Origin: Corynebacterium freiburgense
GTDB lineage: Bacteria; Actinomycetota; Actinomycetes; Mycobacteriales; Mycobacteriaceae
Assembly (NCBI RefSeq): GCF_030408815.1
Contig: NZ_CP047355.1
Span: 620,001 to 684,000 of the forward strand
Reading direction: 5' to 3'
Length of the DNA: 64,000 nt
The position numbers and the translations under genes are program-made. Each line of letters begins with the position of its first letter. Within the stretch, counting starts at the first letter, position 1. Below are positions 16,642-27,270 of the stretch, piece after piece. Below the pieces are notes generated by a model. It saw only the letters and a program-made list of their open reading frames with translations. It ran no database searches and was not told the DNA's origin.

Positions 16642-18081
16642 ATGTTTAAGGTCGCTGATCTCACACTGGCCGAGGCTGGCCGACATCAGATTCGTCTTGC
16701 GGAATATGAAATGCCAGGCCTTATGGAGTTGCGTCGCGAGTATGCGGAAGAGCAACCATTGCGCGGGGCCCGTATTGCTGGTTCTATCCATATGACTGTG
16801 CAAACCGCTGTGCTTATTGAAACGCTGACTGCTTTGGGTGCTCAAGTGCGCTGGGCGTCGTGCAATATTTTTTCCACTCAGGATGAGGCTGCGGCTGCTG
16901 TTGTAGTTGGCTCCGGGACTCCGGAAGACCCTCAAGGTGTGCCCGTATTTGCGTGGAAGGGTGAGACCCTCGACGAATATTGGTGGTGCCTCGACCAAAT
17001 TTTTGATTGGGGTAGTGATGAGCAAGGCAATGAAATCCTGCCCAATATGATCCTTGATGATGGTGGTGACGCCACGATGGCCGTAATTCGCGGAACTGAA
17101 TTTGAGGCTGCAGGTCTTGTGCCACCAGAATCCGAGGGAGATTCCGATGAGTACATCGCTTTCCTGGGCATGTTGCGTGCATCCTTGGAACGAGATGCTT
17201 CGCGGTGGACACGAATCGGAAAAGCAGTCAAAGGTGTAACCGAGGAAACCACAACAGGTGTGCATCGTTTGTATCATTTCGCTGAGCAGGGAGTATTGCC
17301 ATTCCCTGCAATGAATGTCAATGATGCTGTTACCAAATCCAAGTTCGATAATAAGTATGGGACGCGGCATTCCTTGATTGACGGGATTAACCGTGCCACC
17401 GATATGCTTATGGGCGGAAAGAACGTCTTGATCTGCGGATATGGTGATGTGGGTAAAGGTTGTGCAGAGGCGATGGCTGGCCAGGGGGCCCGCGTAAAGG
17501 TCACCGAGGCTGACCCGATTAATGCGCTACAGGCTCTGATGGATGGTTTCCCTGTAGTTACCGTGGATCAAGCCATCGAGGACGCCGATATTGTGATTAC
17601 CGCGACGGGCAATTTAGGCATTATTTCCTTTGACCACATGCTCAAGATGAAGGATCATGCGGTGTTGGGCAATATCGGCCACTTTGATAACGAGATTGAT
17701 ATGCATTCGCTCAATCACCGAGATGATGTTTCCCGGGTAAATATTAAACCCCAGGTGGATGAATTTACTCTCCCGAATGGGCGCTCGATTATCGTGCTCT
17801 CCGAAGGGCGTTTGCTTAACCTTGGCAATGCCACGGGACACCCCAGTTTTGTGATGTCTACCTCATTTGCTGACCAAACCATTGCACAGATTGAGTTGTT
17901 CTGTAACGGCGAAAAGTACCGTAATGAGGTGTATCGCCTTCCAAAGATTCTCGATGAAAAGGTTGCCCGCATACATGTCGAAGCTTTGGGCGGAACGCTC
18001 ACTGAGCTTACAAAAGAACAGGCTGAGTATATTGGCGTGGATGTCGCTGGCCCCTATAAGCCGGAGCACTACCGCTACTAA
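16642..18081 (+). CDS. sahH: S-adenosylhomocysteine hydrolase
   Basis: A 479-residue enzyme splitting S-adenosylhomocysteine into adenosine and homocysteine, removing the inhibitor of methyltransferases. ATG 16642 gives [20 protein letters not shown], the same beginning as C. glutamicum SahH; longer in-frame starts at 16597 lack that match, and AGGAG lies 11 bp upstream. Visible regions are the substrate-binding [23 protein letters not shown], the NAD loop [13 protein letters not shown], and the C-terminal KPEHYRY that closes the NAD site of the neighbouring subunit. It overlaps tmk by one base, starting the chain tmk-mtrA-mtrB-lpqB-comF. Confidence 0.95.
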   Translation: MFKVADLTLAEAGRHQIRLAEYEMPGLMELRREYAEEQPLRGARIAGSIHMTVQTAVLIETLTALGAQVRWASCNIFSTQDEAAAAVVVGSGTPEDPQGVPVFAWKGETLDEYWWCLDQIFDWGSDEQGNEILPNMILDDGGDATMAVIRGTEFEAAGLVPPESEGDSDEYIAFLGMLRASLERDASRWTRIGKAVKGVTEETTTGVHRLYHFAEQGVLPFPAMNVNDAVTKSKFDNKYGTRHSLIDGINRATDMLMGGKNVLICGYGDVGKGCAEAMAGQGARVKVTEADPINALQALMDGFPVVTVDQAIEDADIVITATGNLGIISFDHMLKMKDHAVLGNIGHFDNEIDMHSLNHRDDVSRVNIKPQVDEFTLPNGRSIIVLSEGRLLNLGNATGHPSFVMSTSFADQTIAQIELFCNGEKYRNEVYRLPKILDEKVARIHVEALGGTLTELTKEQAEYIGVDVAGPYKPEHYRY

Positions 18082-18689
18082 TGATTATTGCAATTGAAGG
18101 CATCGATGGCGCAGGTAAGAACACGCTGGTCAGCGCCTTACAGCAGCGTATCGACGCCCACGTTATAGCGTTTCCGCGTTACGCTGACTCAATCCATGCG
18201 CAATTGGCGGCCAGAGCGCTGCATGGGCAGATGGGTGACCTTACAGATAGCGTTTATGGAATGGCAACTATGTTTGCATTGGATCGATTCGGCGCTAAAG
18301 ACGAATTGTGCTCAGCAAATAGCGTATTGCTATTAGATCGTTATGTTGCCTCAAATGCCGCATATTCGGCAGCCCGTTTGAACGATGATTCGGTGATTGA
18401 TTGGGTCTACGAACTCGAGTTTACGACCCTTGGATTACCGTTGCCTGATCTTCAAGTGCTTTTGGATACGCCGGTCTCCGTTGCAGGTGAGCGTGCTAAA
18501 CTGCGCGCCGGGCAGGATGCGTCGCGGCGTCGTGACGCATATGAGTTGGATAATGGATTGCAGGCTCGAACAGCTGATGCATACCGTCGTTTGGCTAAGC
18601 GTCAGTGGGCTTCAGATTGGCTTATTGCCCCGCATAATGCCGACGCGGGGGACGTAGCAGAGGTGATCCTCCACCGTTTTGGAATGTAG
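18081..18689 (+). CDS. tmk: thymidylate kinase
   Basis: A 202-residue dTMP kinase making dTDP for DNA synthesis and also the dTDP precursor of dTDP-rhamnose. The P-loop GIDGAGKNTL is at residues 7-16, the DR-type motif LDRYVASNAAYSAA in the middle (about residues 85-98) and the lid region ERAKLRAGQDASRRRDAYEL at about 136. The ATG shares a base with the sahH stop (TAATG). A tmk between sahH and mtrA is the standard actinobacterial arrangement. Confidence 0.92.
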   Translation: MIIAIEGIDGAGKNTLVSALQQRIDAHVIAFPRYADSIHAQLAARALHGQMGDLTDSVYGMATMFALDRFGAKDELCSANSVLLLDRYVASNAAYSAARLNDDSVIDWVYELEFTTLGLPLPDLQVLLDTPVSVAGERAKLRAGQDASRRRDAYELDNGLQARTADAYRRLAKRQWASDWLIAPHNADAGDVAEVILHRFGM

Positions 18690-18707
18690 TGTGCAACTAT
18701 AGGAGCC

Positions 18708-19388
18708 ATGAACGCTACCATTCTTGTCGTCGATGATGACCCTGCAATCTCCGAAATGCTCTCTATAATTTTGGAGTCAGAAGGTTTTAATATTGTCGCG
18801 GTAATGGACGGGGCGGAAGCTGTGGCAACCGCTGAACGGGTTCAGCCAGACCTTATCTTGCTGGACCTTATGCTTCCTGGAATGAACGGCATCGATATTT
18901 GCCGCACGATCCGGCAGACTTCCAGCGTGCCAATTGTCATGCTTACCGCCAAGACCGATACCGTCGATGTAGTACTTGGTTTAGAATCTGGTGCTGATGA
19001 TTACGTAAACAAACCATTTAAACCAAAGGAGCTCGTTGCTCGTATTCGCGCCCGGCTGCGTCGCACTGAAGATAGTCCTGCGGAAGTCATTGAAATCGGC
19101 GACCTTACGGTAGATGTGCCCGGACATGTGGTCACTCGTGGTGGGGAAGAGATCCAACTCACTCCGCTGGAGTTTGATTTATTATTAGAACTTGCAAGTA
19201 AGCCTAGGCAGGTATTTACTCGGGAGGAGTTATTGGAAAAAGTGTGGGGTTACCGTCACGCCTCTGATACTCGTTTGGTCAATGTGCATGTGCAGCGCTT
19301 ACGCGCCAAAATTGAAAAGGATCCGGAAAATCCGCAAATTATCCTTACGGTGCGTGGAGTGGGCTATAAGACAGGATTTGGTGAATAG
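18708..19388 (+). CDS. mtrA: two-component response regulator MtrA
   Basis: A 226-residue OmpR/PhoB-type regulator. The receiver domain (1-120) has the acidic pocket VVDDDPAIS, phospho-acceptor Asp53 in LLDLMLPG, and LTAKTD near residue 82. The winged-helix domain (about 130-225) ends RLRAKIEKDPENPQIILTVRGVGYKTG. MtrAB controls cell-wall hydrolases, osmoprotection and division in C. glutamicum. It is followed 10 bp later by its kinase gene. Confidence 0.95.
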   Translation: MNATILVVDDDPAISEMLSIILESEGFNIVAVMDGAEAVATAERVQPDLILLDLMLPGMNGIDICRTIRQTSSVPIVMLTAKTDTVDVVLGLESGADDYVNKPFKPKELVARIRARLRRTEDSPAEVIEIGDLTVDVPGHVVTRGGEEIQLTPLEFDLLLELASKPRQVFTREELLEKVWGYRHASDTRLVNVHVQRLRAKIEKDPENPQIILTVRGVGYKTGFGE

Positions 19389-19398
19389 TAGGTAGATC

Positions 19399-20997
19399 GT
19401 GGTTGCCGATGTTCGGCGGAAGTTTTTCCTGCTCCGCCACCAAGCAGTAGAGTTATGGCGCACTTCGCTACAAGTGCGTGTCATTGGCTCAATTTTGGCC
19501 GCTAGCGTCTTGGTAGTGGCCGTGCTTGGCCTTTTTATGGTGAATGTTGTTGCGCAGCGTTTAGTTGATGCCAAGCTTGAAATCGCTAGCTCTGAAATCG
19601 ACCGCGCCCGCATTGCAGTAGAACAACAGATCGCAGCCACCGACACCTCGAACTCACTCCAAACCCGAGTAAATTCAGCTCGTGCATCATTGGCCAACCG
19701 TAATGGTGCCGCCGCTGACCCGTCTACAGTTTTTGAACCCGTACTCCTTGTGGATGATGGTTCCAATATCACCTCCCCAGAGGGGTATCAAATACCAAAA
19801 CAACTCCGACACTTTGTTAGTGAAGGGCAAGTGTCCTTCCAGTTCGCCACAATTAATCGGGTTGATGGTGACCCATATAAGGCACTTATTGTGGGTTCCC
19901 CTACGGATTCTGATATTCCCGGTTTACAGGTGTACCTTGTAATGCCGCTGGAAGCCGAAGAATCCACGCTAGCACTAATGCGTGGTCTCCTTTCCGCAGG
20001 TGGGATTGTCTTAGTTGTGCTTATTGTGGGTATTGCTTGGTTACTTACCCAACAAGTCACCGCACCAGTGCGTTCTGCTAGCCGTATTGCGCAGCGTTTT
20101 TCGGCTGGGCATTTACGTGAACGCATGGTGGTGGAAGGCGAAGATGAAATGGCCCGCCTTGCGGTCAGCTTTAACACTATGGCGGAGAACCTTTCCAAGC
20201 AGATTCACCAACTGGAGGAATATGGGAATCTGCAACGGCAATTTACTTCCGATGTGTCCCATGAGCTACGTACCCCGCTAACTACGGTGCGTATGGCTGC
20301 GGATATGATTGCTGATAATTCAGATTCATTGGACCCGTATACACAACGGGCAAGCCAGCTAATGGTTCGTGAATTGGACCGATTCGAATCTCTGCTTAAT
20401 GATCTATTGGAAATTTCCCGGCATGATGCTGGCGTGGCGGATCTTTCTGAAAGCCAAACGGACATTAAGACATGCGTAGCCGCCGCCTGGAAACAAGTGC
20501 ATCACCTAGCTGAAAAACTCGGCGTTACGGTTACATTCCGGCAACCAGAAGGTCCAGTGCCTGTAACTGTTGATTCCCGGCGCATTGAGCGTATCCTCCG
20601 CAACCTTTTGGCAAATGCTATCGACCACAGTGAAGGGAATCCCGTAGAAGTAGATGTGGTGGCCACTGAAGACGCCGTGGGCATTGCCGTAACAGATCAT
20701 GGTGTTGGTTTGAAACCTGGCCAAGAAGAGCTGGTATTTAATCGTTTCTGGCGTGCTGACCCCGCCCGTGTCCGGCATTCCGGTGGCACTGGGTTGGGGT
20801 TGGCAATCGCCCACGAAGACGCACTACTTCACGGTGGAACTCTCGACGCCGTGGGCGAACCAGGTCGCGGTTCCAGATTCCGGCTCACCCTGCCACGGGA
20901 ACCGAAACAGCCCTATAAGGAAAGCCCAATTCCACTGGAATTACCAGCACCGATCGATAAAACTCAAAGCACACCGTCCAAGGAGGTTAGTGTATGA
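19399..20997 (+). CDS. mtrB: sensor histidine kinase MtrB
   Basis: A 532-residue membrane kinase partnered with MtrA. Helix one (about 30-53) and helix two (about 195-217) flank an extracytoplasmic sensor domain; a HAMP linker (RSASRIAQRFSAGHLRERM) precedes the DHp helix with the phospho-accepting His in DVSHELRTPLT, then the ATPase domain with N box (NLLANAIDHSEGNPVEV), G1 (VTDHGVGLKPGQ) and G2 (GGTGLGLAIA). GTG start at 19399, ten bases after the mtrA stop. It overlaps lpqB by ATGA. Confidence 0.95.
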   Translation: MVADVRRKFFLLRHQAVELWRTSLQVRVIGSILAASVLVVAVLGLFMVNVVAQRLVDAKLEIASSEIDRARIAVEQQIAATDTSNSLQTRVNSARASLANRNGAAADPSTVFEPVLLVDDGSNITSPEGYQIPKQLRHFVSEGQVSFQFATINRVDGDPYKALIVGSPTDSDIPGLQVYLVMPLEAEESTLALMRGLLSAGGIVLVVLIVGIAWLLTQQVTAPVRSASRIAQRFSAGHLRERMVVEGEDEMARLAVSFNTMAENLSKQIHQLEEYGNLQRQFTSDVSHELRTPLTTVRMAADMIADNSDSLDPYTQRASQLMVRELDRFESLLNDLLEISRHDAGVADLSESQTDIKTCVAAAWKQVHHLAEKLGVTVTFRQPEGPVPVTVDSRRIERILRNLLANAIDHSEGNPVEVDVVATEDAVGIAVTDHGVGLKPGQEELVFNRFWRADPARVRHSGGTGLGLAIAHEDALLHGGTLDAVGEPGRGSRFRLTLPREPKQPYKESPIPLELPAPIDKTQSTPSKEVSV

Positions 20998-22685
20998 GGC
21001 TGCTCGCCATAATCAGTGCGGCAGCATTGCTGGCATCCTGCACTACGGTGCCGGGGGAATCCTCCCCTCAAGTGTTGCGATCATTTACAGCCGCACCAAC
21101 AAGTACCGCAGCTACTGGCCCAGTTGCTGGGAGAGAACCGGACCTTTTATTGCGCGATTTTTTTGCTGCCTCGGCGGTTCCAACACAGCGGCATCAAGGG
21201 GCCCGCGCATTTTTAACTAAGCAGATGGCGGATGAATGGGATGACCAATCCACCACAATGATCTTGGATCGCATTGATTTAAATGCAAAGCCAGGGGCTT
21301 CTCAAGATGCTATTTCCTATGTGGTTCGCGGCACTGTTGTGGGGGCGCTTGGTCCAGGTGGGGTATACCGTCCCGACCACGGCGACTATGAAACCGTTAT
21401 TGAGCTCAATAGAGAAGAAGGTGAATGGCGTATTTCCGGACTTCCTGCCGGCGTAATTATGGAGCGCGCCGAAATGCGGAAAAACTATCAGCCATATCAC
21501 CTATTTTTCTTTGATCCAACGGAGAAATTCTTGGTTCGAGATCGCCGCTGGGTGTACAACGGACAGGCGAGTCTAGATACCGCGCTTATCTCATTATTGA
21601 TGGAAGGACCGCAAGGGCCATTGGCCCAAGGTGTGGTTACAAAAGCGCCAAAGGATGCGGCATTTGCCGGAAAACACGAAGGAAAATACACATTTACTGG
21701 GCTGAGTGATTTGGATGAACAAGACCGCCATCAATTCCATGCACAACTAACGTGGACACTCGCTTCAGCGGGTGTCAATGCTCCATATCAGGTCACAATC
21801 GACGGTTCGAATGTTCCCGAACTCAATGTCGATGATGTGGCGGAATTTAATCCGAATGCTGCCGCTGGTGCGGTGGTGCCGCTCTATGCGCTGAGTAGTG
21901 GTTCACTGTATACGGTTGATGCTTCCCGCGCGGTTCCGGTAAATGGGAAGTTTGGGTCTTCCGGTTCAATTGAGTCAGCGGATGTGTCTGCAGCGGGCGG
22001 GGTTACAGCAGCGGTTATCGCCCGTGGGGAAGGTGAGAATCGCCGTTCTAAACTTGAATTATCGCGTCAAGGTGGTGGAAGTACAGAGGCATTAGAAGCT
22101 CGGTCTCTCACTCGGCCAACCTTCGAACATGATGGTGCTGCCCTGTGGACAGTGTCTGATGGAAAGCAGGTGATTCGCGTTGCGCGCTCTACCACCACTG
22201 GTGAGGTCGCAAAAGTAGAGGTTGACACTTCGGAGTTTGATCAAGCCGAAGATCCTATTAGCGTTTTGCGACTTTCTCGCTCGGGTGTCCGTGTTGCTGC
22301 AATTATGGGAGGCCGTGTCTATGTGGGGACCGTGGTCCGGCCTAGTGCAGGTGAGCGAAAAATAGTCGATGTGATTGAGGTCGCGCCCACACTTGGTGAC
22401 ACCGCCCTCACCCTTGATTGGCAGCAGGACGACTCATTATTGGTTGGTACCGCGAGTTCTGATGCTCCGGTCTGGCGTATCGAGGTTGATGGTTCAGCAT
22501 TATCTTCACTTCCGGCAGGCAATGTTACTGCGCCAGTGGTTGCAATTGCGGCCAGCGCAAACACAATTTACATCACGGATTCCCGTGCGGTACTTAGGCT
22601 TCCTACCTCTGCTGAAGGTTCTGCATTTTGGCGAGAAGTACCAGCGCTACAAGGCACCCGAGCCGCACCGGTTGTGGCTAATTGA
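20994..22685 (+). CDS. lpqB: lipoprotein LpqB, accessory to MtrAB
   Basis: A 563-residue lipoprotein: signal peptide with lipobox LLASC (Cys16), a GerMN-like region at about residues 190-295 (RDRRWVYNGQASLDTALISLLMEGP), and a C-terminal beta-propeller-like domain with repeated strands. In mycobacteria LpqB binds the MtrB sensor domain and modulates signalling. ATGA overlap with mtrB and a 4-base overlap with comF indicate tight translational coupling. Confidence 0.92.
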   Translation: MRLLAIISAAALLASCTTVPGESSPQVLRSFTAAPTSTAATGPVAGREPDLLLRDFFAASAVPTQRHQGARAFLTKQMADEWDDQSTTMILDRIDLNAKPGASQDAISYVVRGTVVGALGPGGVYRPDHGDYETVIELNREEGEWRISGLPAGVIMERAEMRKNYQPYHLFFFDPTEKFLVRDRRWVYNGQASLDTALISLLMEGPQGPLAQGVVTKAPKDAAFAGKHEGKYTFTGLSDLDEQDRHQFHAQLTWTLASAGVNAPYQVTIDGSNVPELNVDDVAEFNPNAAAGAVVPLYALSSGSLYTVDASRAVPVNGKFGSSGSIESADVSAAGGVTAAVIARGEGENRRSKLELSRQGGGSTEALEARSLTRPTFEHDGAALWTVSDGKQVIRVARSTTTGEVAKVEVDTSEFDQAEDPISVLRLSRSGVRVAAIMGGRVYVGTVVRPSAGERKIVDVIEVAPTLGDTALTLDWQQDDSLLVGTASSDAPVWRIEVDGSALSSLPAGNVTAPVVAIAASANTIYITDSRAVLRLPTSAEGSAFWREVPALQGTRAAPVVAN

Positions 22686-23293
22686 TTGAATTATTACTGC
22701 CGCAATCTTGCGCCGGTTGTGGTGCTGCTGGTTCGCGGCTATGTGCGGAATGTCGAACAAAACTACGCCAACTACCAATGCGCGTATCGACGCCCGTTGA
22801 TCCACTCGCTCCAGTATGGGCTCTGGCGCCATATTCCGGCGTGCACAGACAAGTAATTTTGGCAATGAAAGAACGCGGGAGAACAGATATCCGTAAGGAA
22901 ATTGGGGCAGTAATTCAAGCGGCAATTCATTACCTTATCGCCCGAGGCGAGCTGCCCCGAGACTTAGTTTTAGTGCCTGCACCTACGCGGCGTCGAAACG
23001 CACGATTGCGCGGCGGAGACCCCGTAACGCACATTTGCAATGCCACGAATTTTCCGGTGCTCGCGTGTCTAGAACATGGGAGCAATGTGCGGGATTCTGT
23101 GGGACTTACACCCGCCCAGCGAAGAGCGAATCTAGCCCACGGAATCAACTTGCGACCAGTGCGGAAAATTCCCCAAAAAGTCCTCCTTATCGATGATGTT
23201 GTTACTACGGGGGCAACGGGGGAAGCCTCAGCATCTGTGCTGCGTAGCGCGGGTGTGCAGGTCACGGGTGTGTTGGTTGTATGTTCGGCATAA
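22682..23293 (+). CDS. comF: ComF-family phosphoribosyltransferase-like protein
   Basis: A 203-residue ComF homologue. An N-terminal four-cysteine zinc ribbon (PQSCAGCGAAGSRLCAEC) precedes the phosphoribosyltransferase domain with the PRPP loop VLLIDDVVTTGATGEAS at about residues 165-181, and VPAPTRRRNARLRGGDP. ComF proteins support DNA uptake in competent bacteria; in corynebacteria the role is unproven. TTG start at 22682, overlapping the lpqB stop. It ends the mtrAB-lpqB chain; hpf follows after 113 bp. Confidence 0.85.
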   Translation: MIELLLPQSCAGCGAAGSRLCAECRTKLRQLPMRVSTPVDPLAPVWALAPYSGVHRQVILAMKERGRTDIRKEIGAVIQAAIHYLIARGELPRDLVLVPAPTRRRNARLRGGDPVTHICNATNFPVLACLEHGSNVRDSVGLTPAQRRANLAHGINLRPVRKIPQKVLLIDDVVTTGATGEASASVLRSAGVQVTGVLVVCSA

Positions 23294-23406
23294 CTCGTGG
23301 CGCGATGGTTATGACCAGATGTATTCTGAAGGTGCAGTTCACCGTTGGATGTTCTGAGTAATCCCACTCACAACATGCGGTGGCCGATACCGGGAGGTAA
23401 GAGCAC

Positions 23407-24069
23407 GTGACCAGACCTGCTGAAAGCAACGTTCTGCGCCCCGAAACTCAGGTGAGTATCACCGGACGAAACGTGGAAGTTCCTGAGCATTTCGCTGAGC
23501 GAGTGCAAAAGAAACTTGCCAAGATCGAGCATCTCGATCCAACCCTCACTTTTTTCCATGTTGAGCTTCAGCATGAGCCAAATCCGCGCCGTGCTGATGA
23601 AAGCGATAAGATCCAAATCACAGCAACCGGTAAGGGGCATATTGCCCGCGCCGAGGCCAAAGAAGATAGTTTCTATGCTGCATTGGAAACTGCGCTCGCT
23701 CGCATGGAACGCTCCTTACGGAAAGTGAAGGCTCGCCGGAAGATCAGCCGCTCAGGGCACCGCGCACCAATGAGCACAGGTGAATTAGCGGCTGAGTTAG
23801 TCACTGAGGTTGCCCCCAAGGTAGAGGCCAAAGGCCAATACGATGAGGACCCCTATGCAGACGCCGTTAGCGATGCAATGCCTGGCCAAATCGTCCGTAC
23901 GAAGGAACACCCTGCAACTCCAATGAGCGTAGATGATGCGTTGAGTGAAATGGAGCTTGTGGGCCACGATTTCTACCTATTTGTAAATGAAGAAACGGGC
24001 CGTCCATCTGTGGTGTATCGTCGTCACGCCTTTGATTATGGCCTCATTAGCCTCGCTACCGAAGCTTAA
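23407..24069 (+). CDS. hpf: long-form ribosome hibernation-promoting factor
   Basis: A 220-residue S30AE protein of the long type. The N-terminal domain (about 12-110, VSITGRNVEVPEHFAERVQKKLAKIEHL) binds the decoding centre; a linker leads to the C-terminal dimerisation domain (about 150-210, PATPMSVDDALSEMELVGHDFYLF) that joins two ribosomes into 100S dimers. GTG start with GGGAGG 9 bp upstream. The order comF-hpf-secA1 is conserved with mycobacteria. A terminator hairpin follows. Confidence 0.92.
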   Translation: MTRPAESNVLRPETQVSITGRNVEVPEHFAERVQKKLAKIEHLDPTLTFFHVELQHEPNPRRADESDKIQITATGKGHIARAEAKEDSFYAALETALARMERSLRKVKARRKISRSGHRAPMSTGELAAELVTEVAPKVEAKGQYDEDPYADAVSDAMPGQIVRTKEHPATPMSVDDALSEMELVGHDFYLFVNEETGRPSVVYRRHAFDYGLISLATEA

Positions 24070-24087
24070 GGCCTACCTCATTCCTGC

Positions 24088-24113
24088 AACCCGCCTCCTT
24101 ATGGAGGCGGGTT
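24088..24113 (+). terminator. terminator between hpf and secA1
   Basis: Perfect 11-bp stem, AACCCGCCTCC (24088-24098) and GGAGGCGGGTT (24103-24113), with loop TTAT. The following T content is weak (CGCTGCATTCTT), so read-through into secA1 is possible. Confidence 0.75.
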
Positions 24114-24189
24114 CGCTGCATTCTTAGCGACAGAGTAGAATAGCCGGGACTGTTGATAAAACCCTCAATTTTTGTAAGGACTTTTGCCC

Positions 24190-26826
24190 GTGTTTGGACT
24201 GTCCAAAATCCTGCGACTTGGTGAAGGCCGCGCCATCAAACGTCTCCAGCGCATCGCCGATGCTGTTTTGGATCTGGAATCCCAGTACTCAGGGATGAGC
24301 GATACGCAGCTAAAAAACCAGACGGAGGAATTCAAGGAACGTCTGGCTCACGGCGAAGACCTAGACGATATTCTGCTGGAAGCCTTTGCCGTTGCCCGCG
24401 AAGCATCGTGGCGTGTACTTGGCCAAAAACACTATCCAGTACAGATTATGGGTGGTGCTGCTCTCCACTTTGGCAATGTTGCTGAGATGCGCACCGGTGA
24501 AGGTAAAACCCTGACCTGTGTACTCCCTGCATACCTCAACGCTCTGGAAGGCAAAGGCGTACACGTAGTTACTGTTAATGACTACCTGGCCAAGCGCGAC
24601 GCCGAATGGATGGGTCGTGTACACCGTTTCTTGGGGCTAACCACCGATGTGATCCTTTCTGAAATGACCCCGGATATGCGACGCCGCGCATATAACGCCG
24701 ACATCACCTATGGCACCAATAATGAATTTGGGTTCGATTACCTGCGCGACAATATGGCACGTTCAATCGACGAACTGGTGCAACGCGACCACAATTACGC
24801 CATCGTCGACGAAGTGGACTCTATTCTTATCGACGAAGCGCGTACCCCACTGATTATCTCCGGCCCCGCCGATGGTTCATCCGAATGGTACTCAGCATTC
24901 GCAATGATTGTGCCACGCATGACCCGTGATCTCCACTACGAAATCGATGAGCGTAAACGCACTATCGGCGTCAAAGAAAAAGGCGTGGAATATGTGGAGG
25001 ATCAACTTGGCATAGATAATCTTTATGCGCCAGAACACTCACAGCTTGTGAGTTACCTGAACAACGCGATTAAAGCTAAAGAGCTGTTTTCCCGCGATAA
25101 AGACTATATTGTGCGCAATGGCGAAGTAATGATCGTTGACGAATTCACTGGCCGCGTTCTTCCTGGTCGCCGCTATAACGATGGCATGCACCAAGCTATC
25201 GAAGCGAAGGAAGGGGTGGAAATTAAAAACGAAAACCAGACACTGGCCACCATTACTTTGCAAAACTACTTCCGTCTGTACAAAAAACTCGCAGGTATGA
25301 CCGGTACAGCCGAAACCGAAGCTTCCGAGCTGCACCAAATTTACAAACTTGATGTTGTGCCGATTCCAACTAATCGGCCAAACCAACGCGAAGACCTTAC
25401 AGACTTGGTTTACAAAACCGAAGAAGCAAAATTCGCAGCCGTTGCCGACGATATCGCTGAGCGCTCCGCAGCTGGCCAACCAATCCTGGTAGGCACCACG
25501 TCTGTAGAACGCTCGGAGTATCTTTCCCAGCTCTTGCAGCGTCGTGGCATTAAGCATCACGTACTCAACGCCAAATACCACGACAAAGAAGCTGAAATCG
25601 TGGCGCAAGCCGGCTTGCCTGGGGCAGTGACTGTAGCCACCAATATGGCTGGTCGCGGTACCGACATCGTGCTTGGCGGAAACCCAGACATCCTTGCTGA
25701 CCTTAACCTGCGTGCAAAAGGCCTCGACCCAGTGGAAACCCCTGAGGAGTACGAAGCAGCCTGGGATGAAGAAATCACCAAAATGAAAAAACGTTCCGCC
25801 GAACTTGCCGAAAAAGTTCGAGAGGCAGGTGGACTCTATGTGCTTGGCACGGAACGCCATGAATCACGCCGTATTGATAACCAGCTTCGTGGACGTTCTG
25901 GACGCCAAGGTGACCCAGGAACAACCCGTTTCTACCTTTCTATGCGCGACGAAATCATGGTCCGCTTCTCCGGTCAATCAATGGAAAATATGATGAATCG
26001 TCTGAATGTTCCAGACGATGTGCCGATTGAAGCAAAGATGGTCTCCAACGCCATTAAAGGTGCTCAAACCTCGGTGGAAAATCAGAACTTTGAAATGCGC
26101 AAAAATGTTCTGAAATATGACGAGGTAATGAACGAGCAGCGCAAGGTAATCTACCGGGAGCGACGCGAAATTCTTGATGGTCGCGACGTTGGCGAGCAAG
26201 TAAAAAACATGATCGATGAAACCATCGATGCATATATCGCAGGCGCAACAGAAACTGGTTATGTAGAAGACTGGGATTTGGATACCCTGTGGAACGCCCT
26301 CGAAGGCCTGTACGGGCCTTCTATGACCTGGCAAGACCTACTGAATGGCTCGGAATACGGCAGTCCTGGAGAACTCAGCGCAGACGACCTCCATGATGCC
26401 CTCACCAAAGACGCACACGAGCAATACGAAGCTCTTGAATCACAAGTTGCACTCATTGGTGGCGATAGCCAAATGCGAGCAATCGAGCGCATGGTAATCC
26501 TTAACGTGGTCGACCAAAAATGGCGCGAGCACCTTTACGAGATGGAATATCTCAAAGAAGGCATTGGTCTCCGTGCCATGGCACAGCGAGATCCACTGGT
26601 GGAATATCAAAAAGAAGGCGGTGACATGTTCAACGCCATGAAAGACGGCATCAAAGAAGAAACCGTTCGGGAACTCTTCTTGCTACGCAAACAATTCCTC
26701 ACTCAAATGGAAGCTGCTGGCACTGCAGACGTGAATAATGACGGAAAAGTAGATGCTGAAGATCTAGGCAACGTGCGCCCACGCAACCCACGCGACCTAC
26801 GATTCAGCGGCCCGGCCGAGGTATAA
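24190..26826 (+). CDS. secA1: preprotein translocase ATPase SecA1 with an EF-hand-like C-terminal motif
   Basis: An 878-residue housekeeping SecA. GTG 24190 is chosen because it gives [19 protein letters not shown], the usual N terminus, with AAGGA nine bases upstream; TTG 24184 is too close to that box. Walker [11 protein letters not shown] is near residue 100, Walker [13 protein letters not shown] near 206, and the second helicase domain ends [14 protein letters not shown] near 565. SecA drives export through SecYEG. The last 35 residues are unusual: [12 protein letters not shown] at residues 847-858 is a complete dockerin/EF-hand type calcium loop, and the zinc-binding tail of many bacterial SecA proteins is absent. 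A hairpin terminator follows. Confidence 0.95.
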   Translation: MFGLSKILRLGEGRAIKRLQRIADAVLDLESQYSGMSDTQLKNQTEEFKERLAHGEDLDDILLEAFAVAREASWRVLGQKHYPVQIMGGAALHFGNVAEMRTGEGKTLTCVLPAYLNALEGKGVHVVTVNDYLAKRDAEWMGRVHRFLGLTTDVILSEMTPDMRRRAYNADITYGTNNEFGFDYLRDNMARSIDELVQRDHNYAIVDEVDSILIDEARTPLIISGPADGSSEWYSAFAMIVPRMTRDLHYEIDERKRTIGVKEKGVEYVEDQLGIDNLYAPEHSQLVSYLNNAIKAKELFSRDKDYIVRNGEVMIVDEFTGRVLPGRRYNDGMHQAIEAKEGVEIKNENQTLATITLQNYFRLYKKLAGMTGTAETEASELHQIYKLDVVPIPTNRPNQREDLTDLVYKTEEAKFAAVADDIAERSAAGQPILVGTTSVERSEYLSQLLQRRGIKHHVLNAKYHDKEAEIVAQAGLPGAVTVATNMAGRGTDIVLGGNPDILADLNLRAKGLDPVETPEEYEAAWDEEITKMKKRSAELAEKVREAGGLYVLGTERHESRRIDNQLRGRSGRQGDPGTTRFYLSMRDEIMVRFSGQSMENMMNRLNVPDDVPIEAKMVSNAIKGAQTSVENQNFEMRKNVLKYDEVMNEQRKVIYRERREILDGRDVGEQVKNMIDETIDAYIAGATETGYVEDWDLDTLWNALEGLYGPSMTWQDLLNGSEYGSPGELSADDLHDALTKDAHEQYEALESQVALIGGDSQMRAIERMVILNVVDQKWREHLYEMEYLKEGIGLRAMAQRDPLVEYQKEGGDMFNAMKDGIKEETVRELFLLRKQFLTQMEAAGTADVNNDGKVDAEDLGNVRPRNPRDLRFSGPAEV

Positions 26827-26839
26827 CTACCAAACACAC

Positions 26840-26903
26840 AAGCACCCTTGCCTTCCAACCTAAATAACCCTAAATAACAAAGCGTTGGATGGGAGGGTGC
26901 TTT
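26840..26903 (+). terminator. hairpin terminator of secA1
   Basis: AAGCACCCT...CCAAC (about 26840-26859) pairs with GTTGG...AGGGTGCTT (about 26884-26902) with a small internal mismatch, around an AT-rich loop of about 24 bases. Followed by TTGTGC. Confidence 0.6.
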
Positions 26904-27050
26904 GTGCTCTACCTTAGATTTCTTACACGCTGGCCAGCGCGTAATTTGGCGAGGCTGTGATGGGGAATTCCAAGGTGGGGTGTTGGTTTGGACGCGCCTG
27001 ACGGGCTGGTCTTTAGGTGACTGGGCTTGTTTTATATGAGGGCTTCGGGC

Positions 27051-27130
27051 GGGTTGGCTGGTTTTCGGGGTGAGTTGGCTGGTTTTCCAGTGGTTTGGCT
27101 GGTTTCCTGGGGTTGGGCTGGTTTCCTGGG
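27051..27130. repeat. degenerate tandem repeat, TTGGCTGGTTTTC core
   Basis: Four copies of TTGGCTGGTTT(T/C)C starting near 27054, 27075, 27095 and 27113, with a period of about 20-21 bp. Neighbouring copies differ by one to three bases. Confidence 0.6.
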
Positions 27131-27270
27131 CCTTCGAGCCGCTTTCCCTGCGGTTTGATAGGCGCACCCTATCAAACTAGTGATGTTTTTATCCCGATTG
27201 TCGCAGATTCCATAAAAACAGCCGGAAAAATGGAATCTGTGACAGCCTCCGAATAGCAGCTCAGCCAGCG
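27126..27270. repeat. dispersed hairpin element, copy A
   Basis: Contains palindrome GTTTGATAGG-CGCAC-CCTATCAAAC (27153-27177), the string CTAGTGATGTTTT, a second palindrome TGTCGCAGATTCCAT...ATGGAATCTGTGACA (27199-27244; loop AAAAACAGCCGGAAAA), and the tail GAATAGCAGCTCAGCCAGC. All parts recur in the same order near 61.95-62.25 kb. No open frame or transposase belongs to it. Confidence 0.85.
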
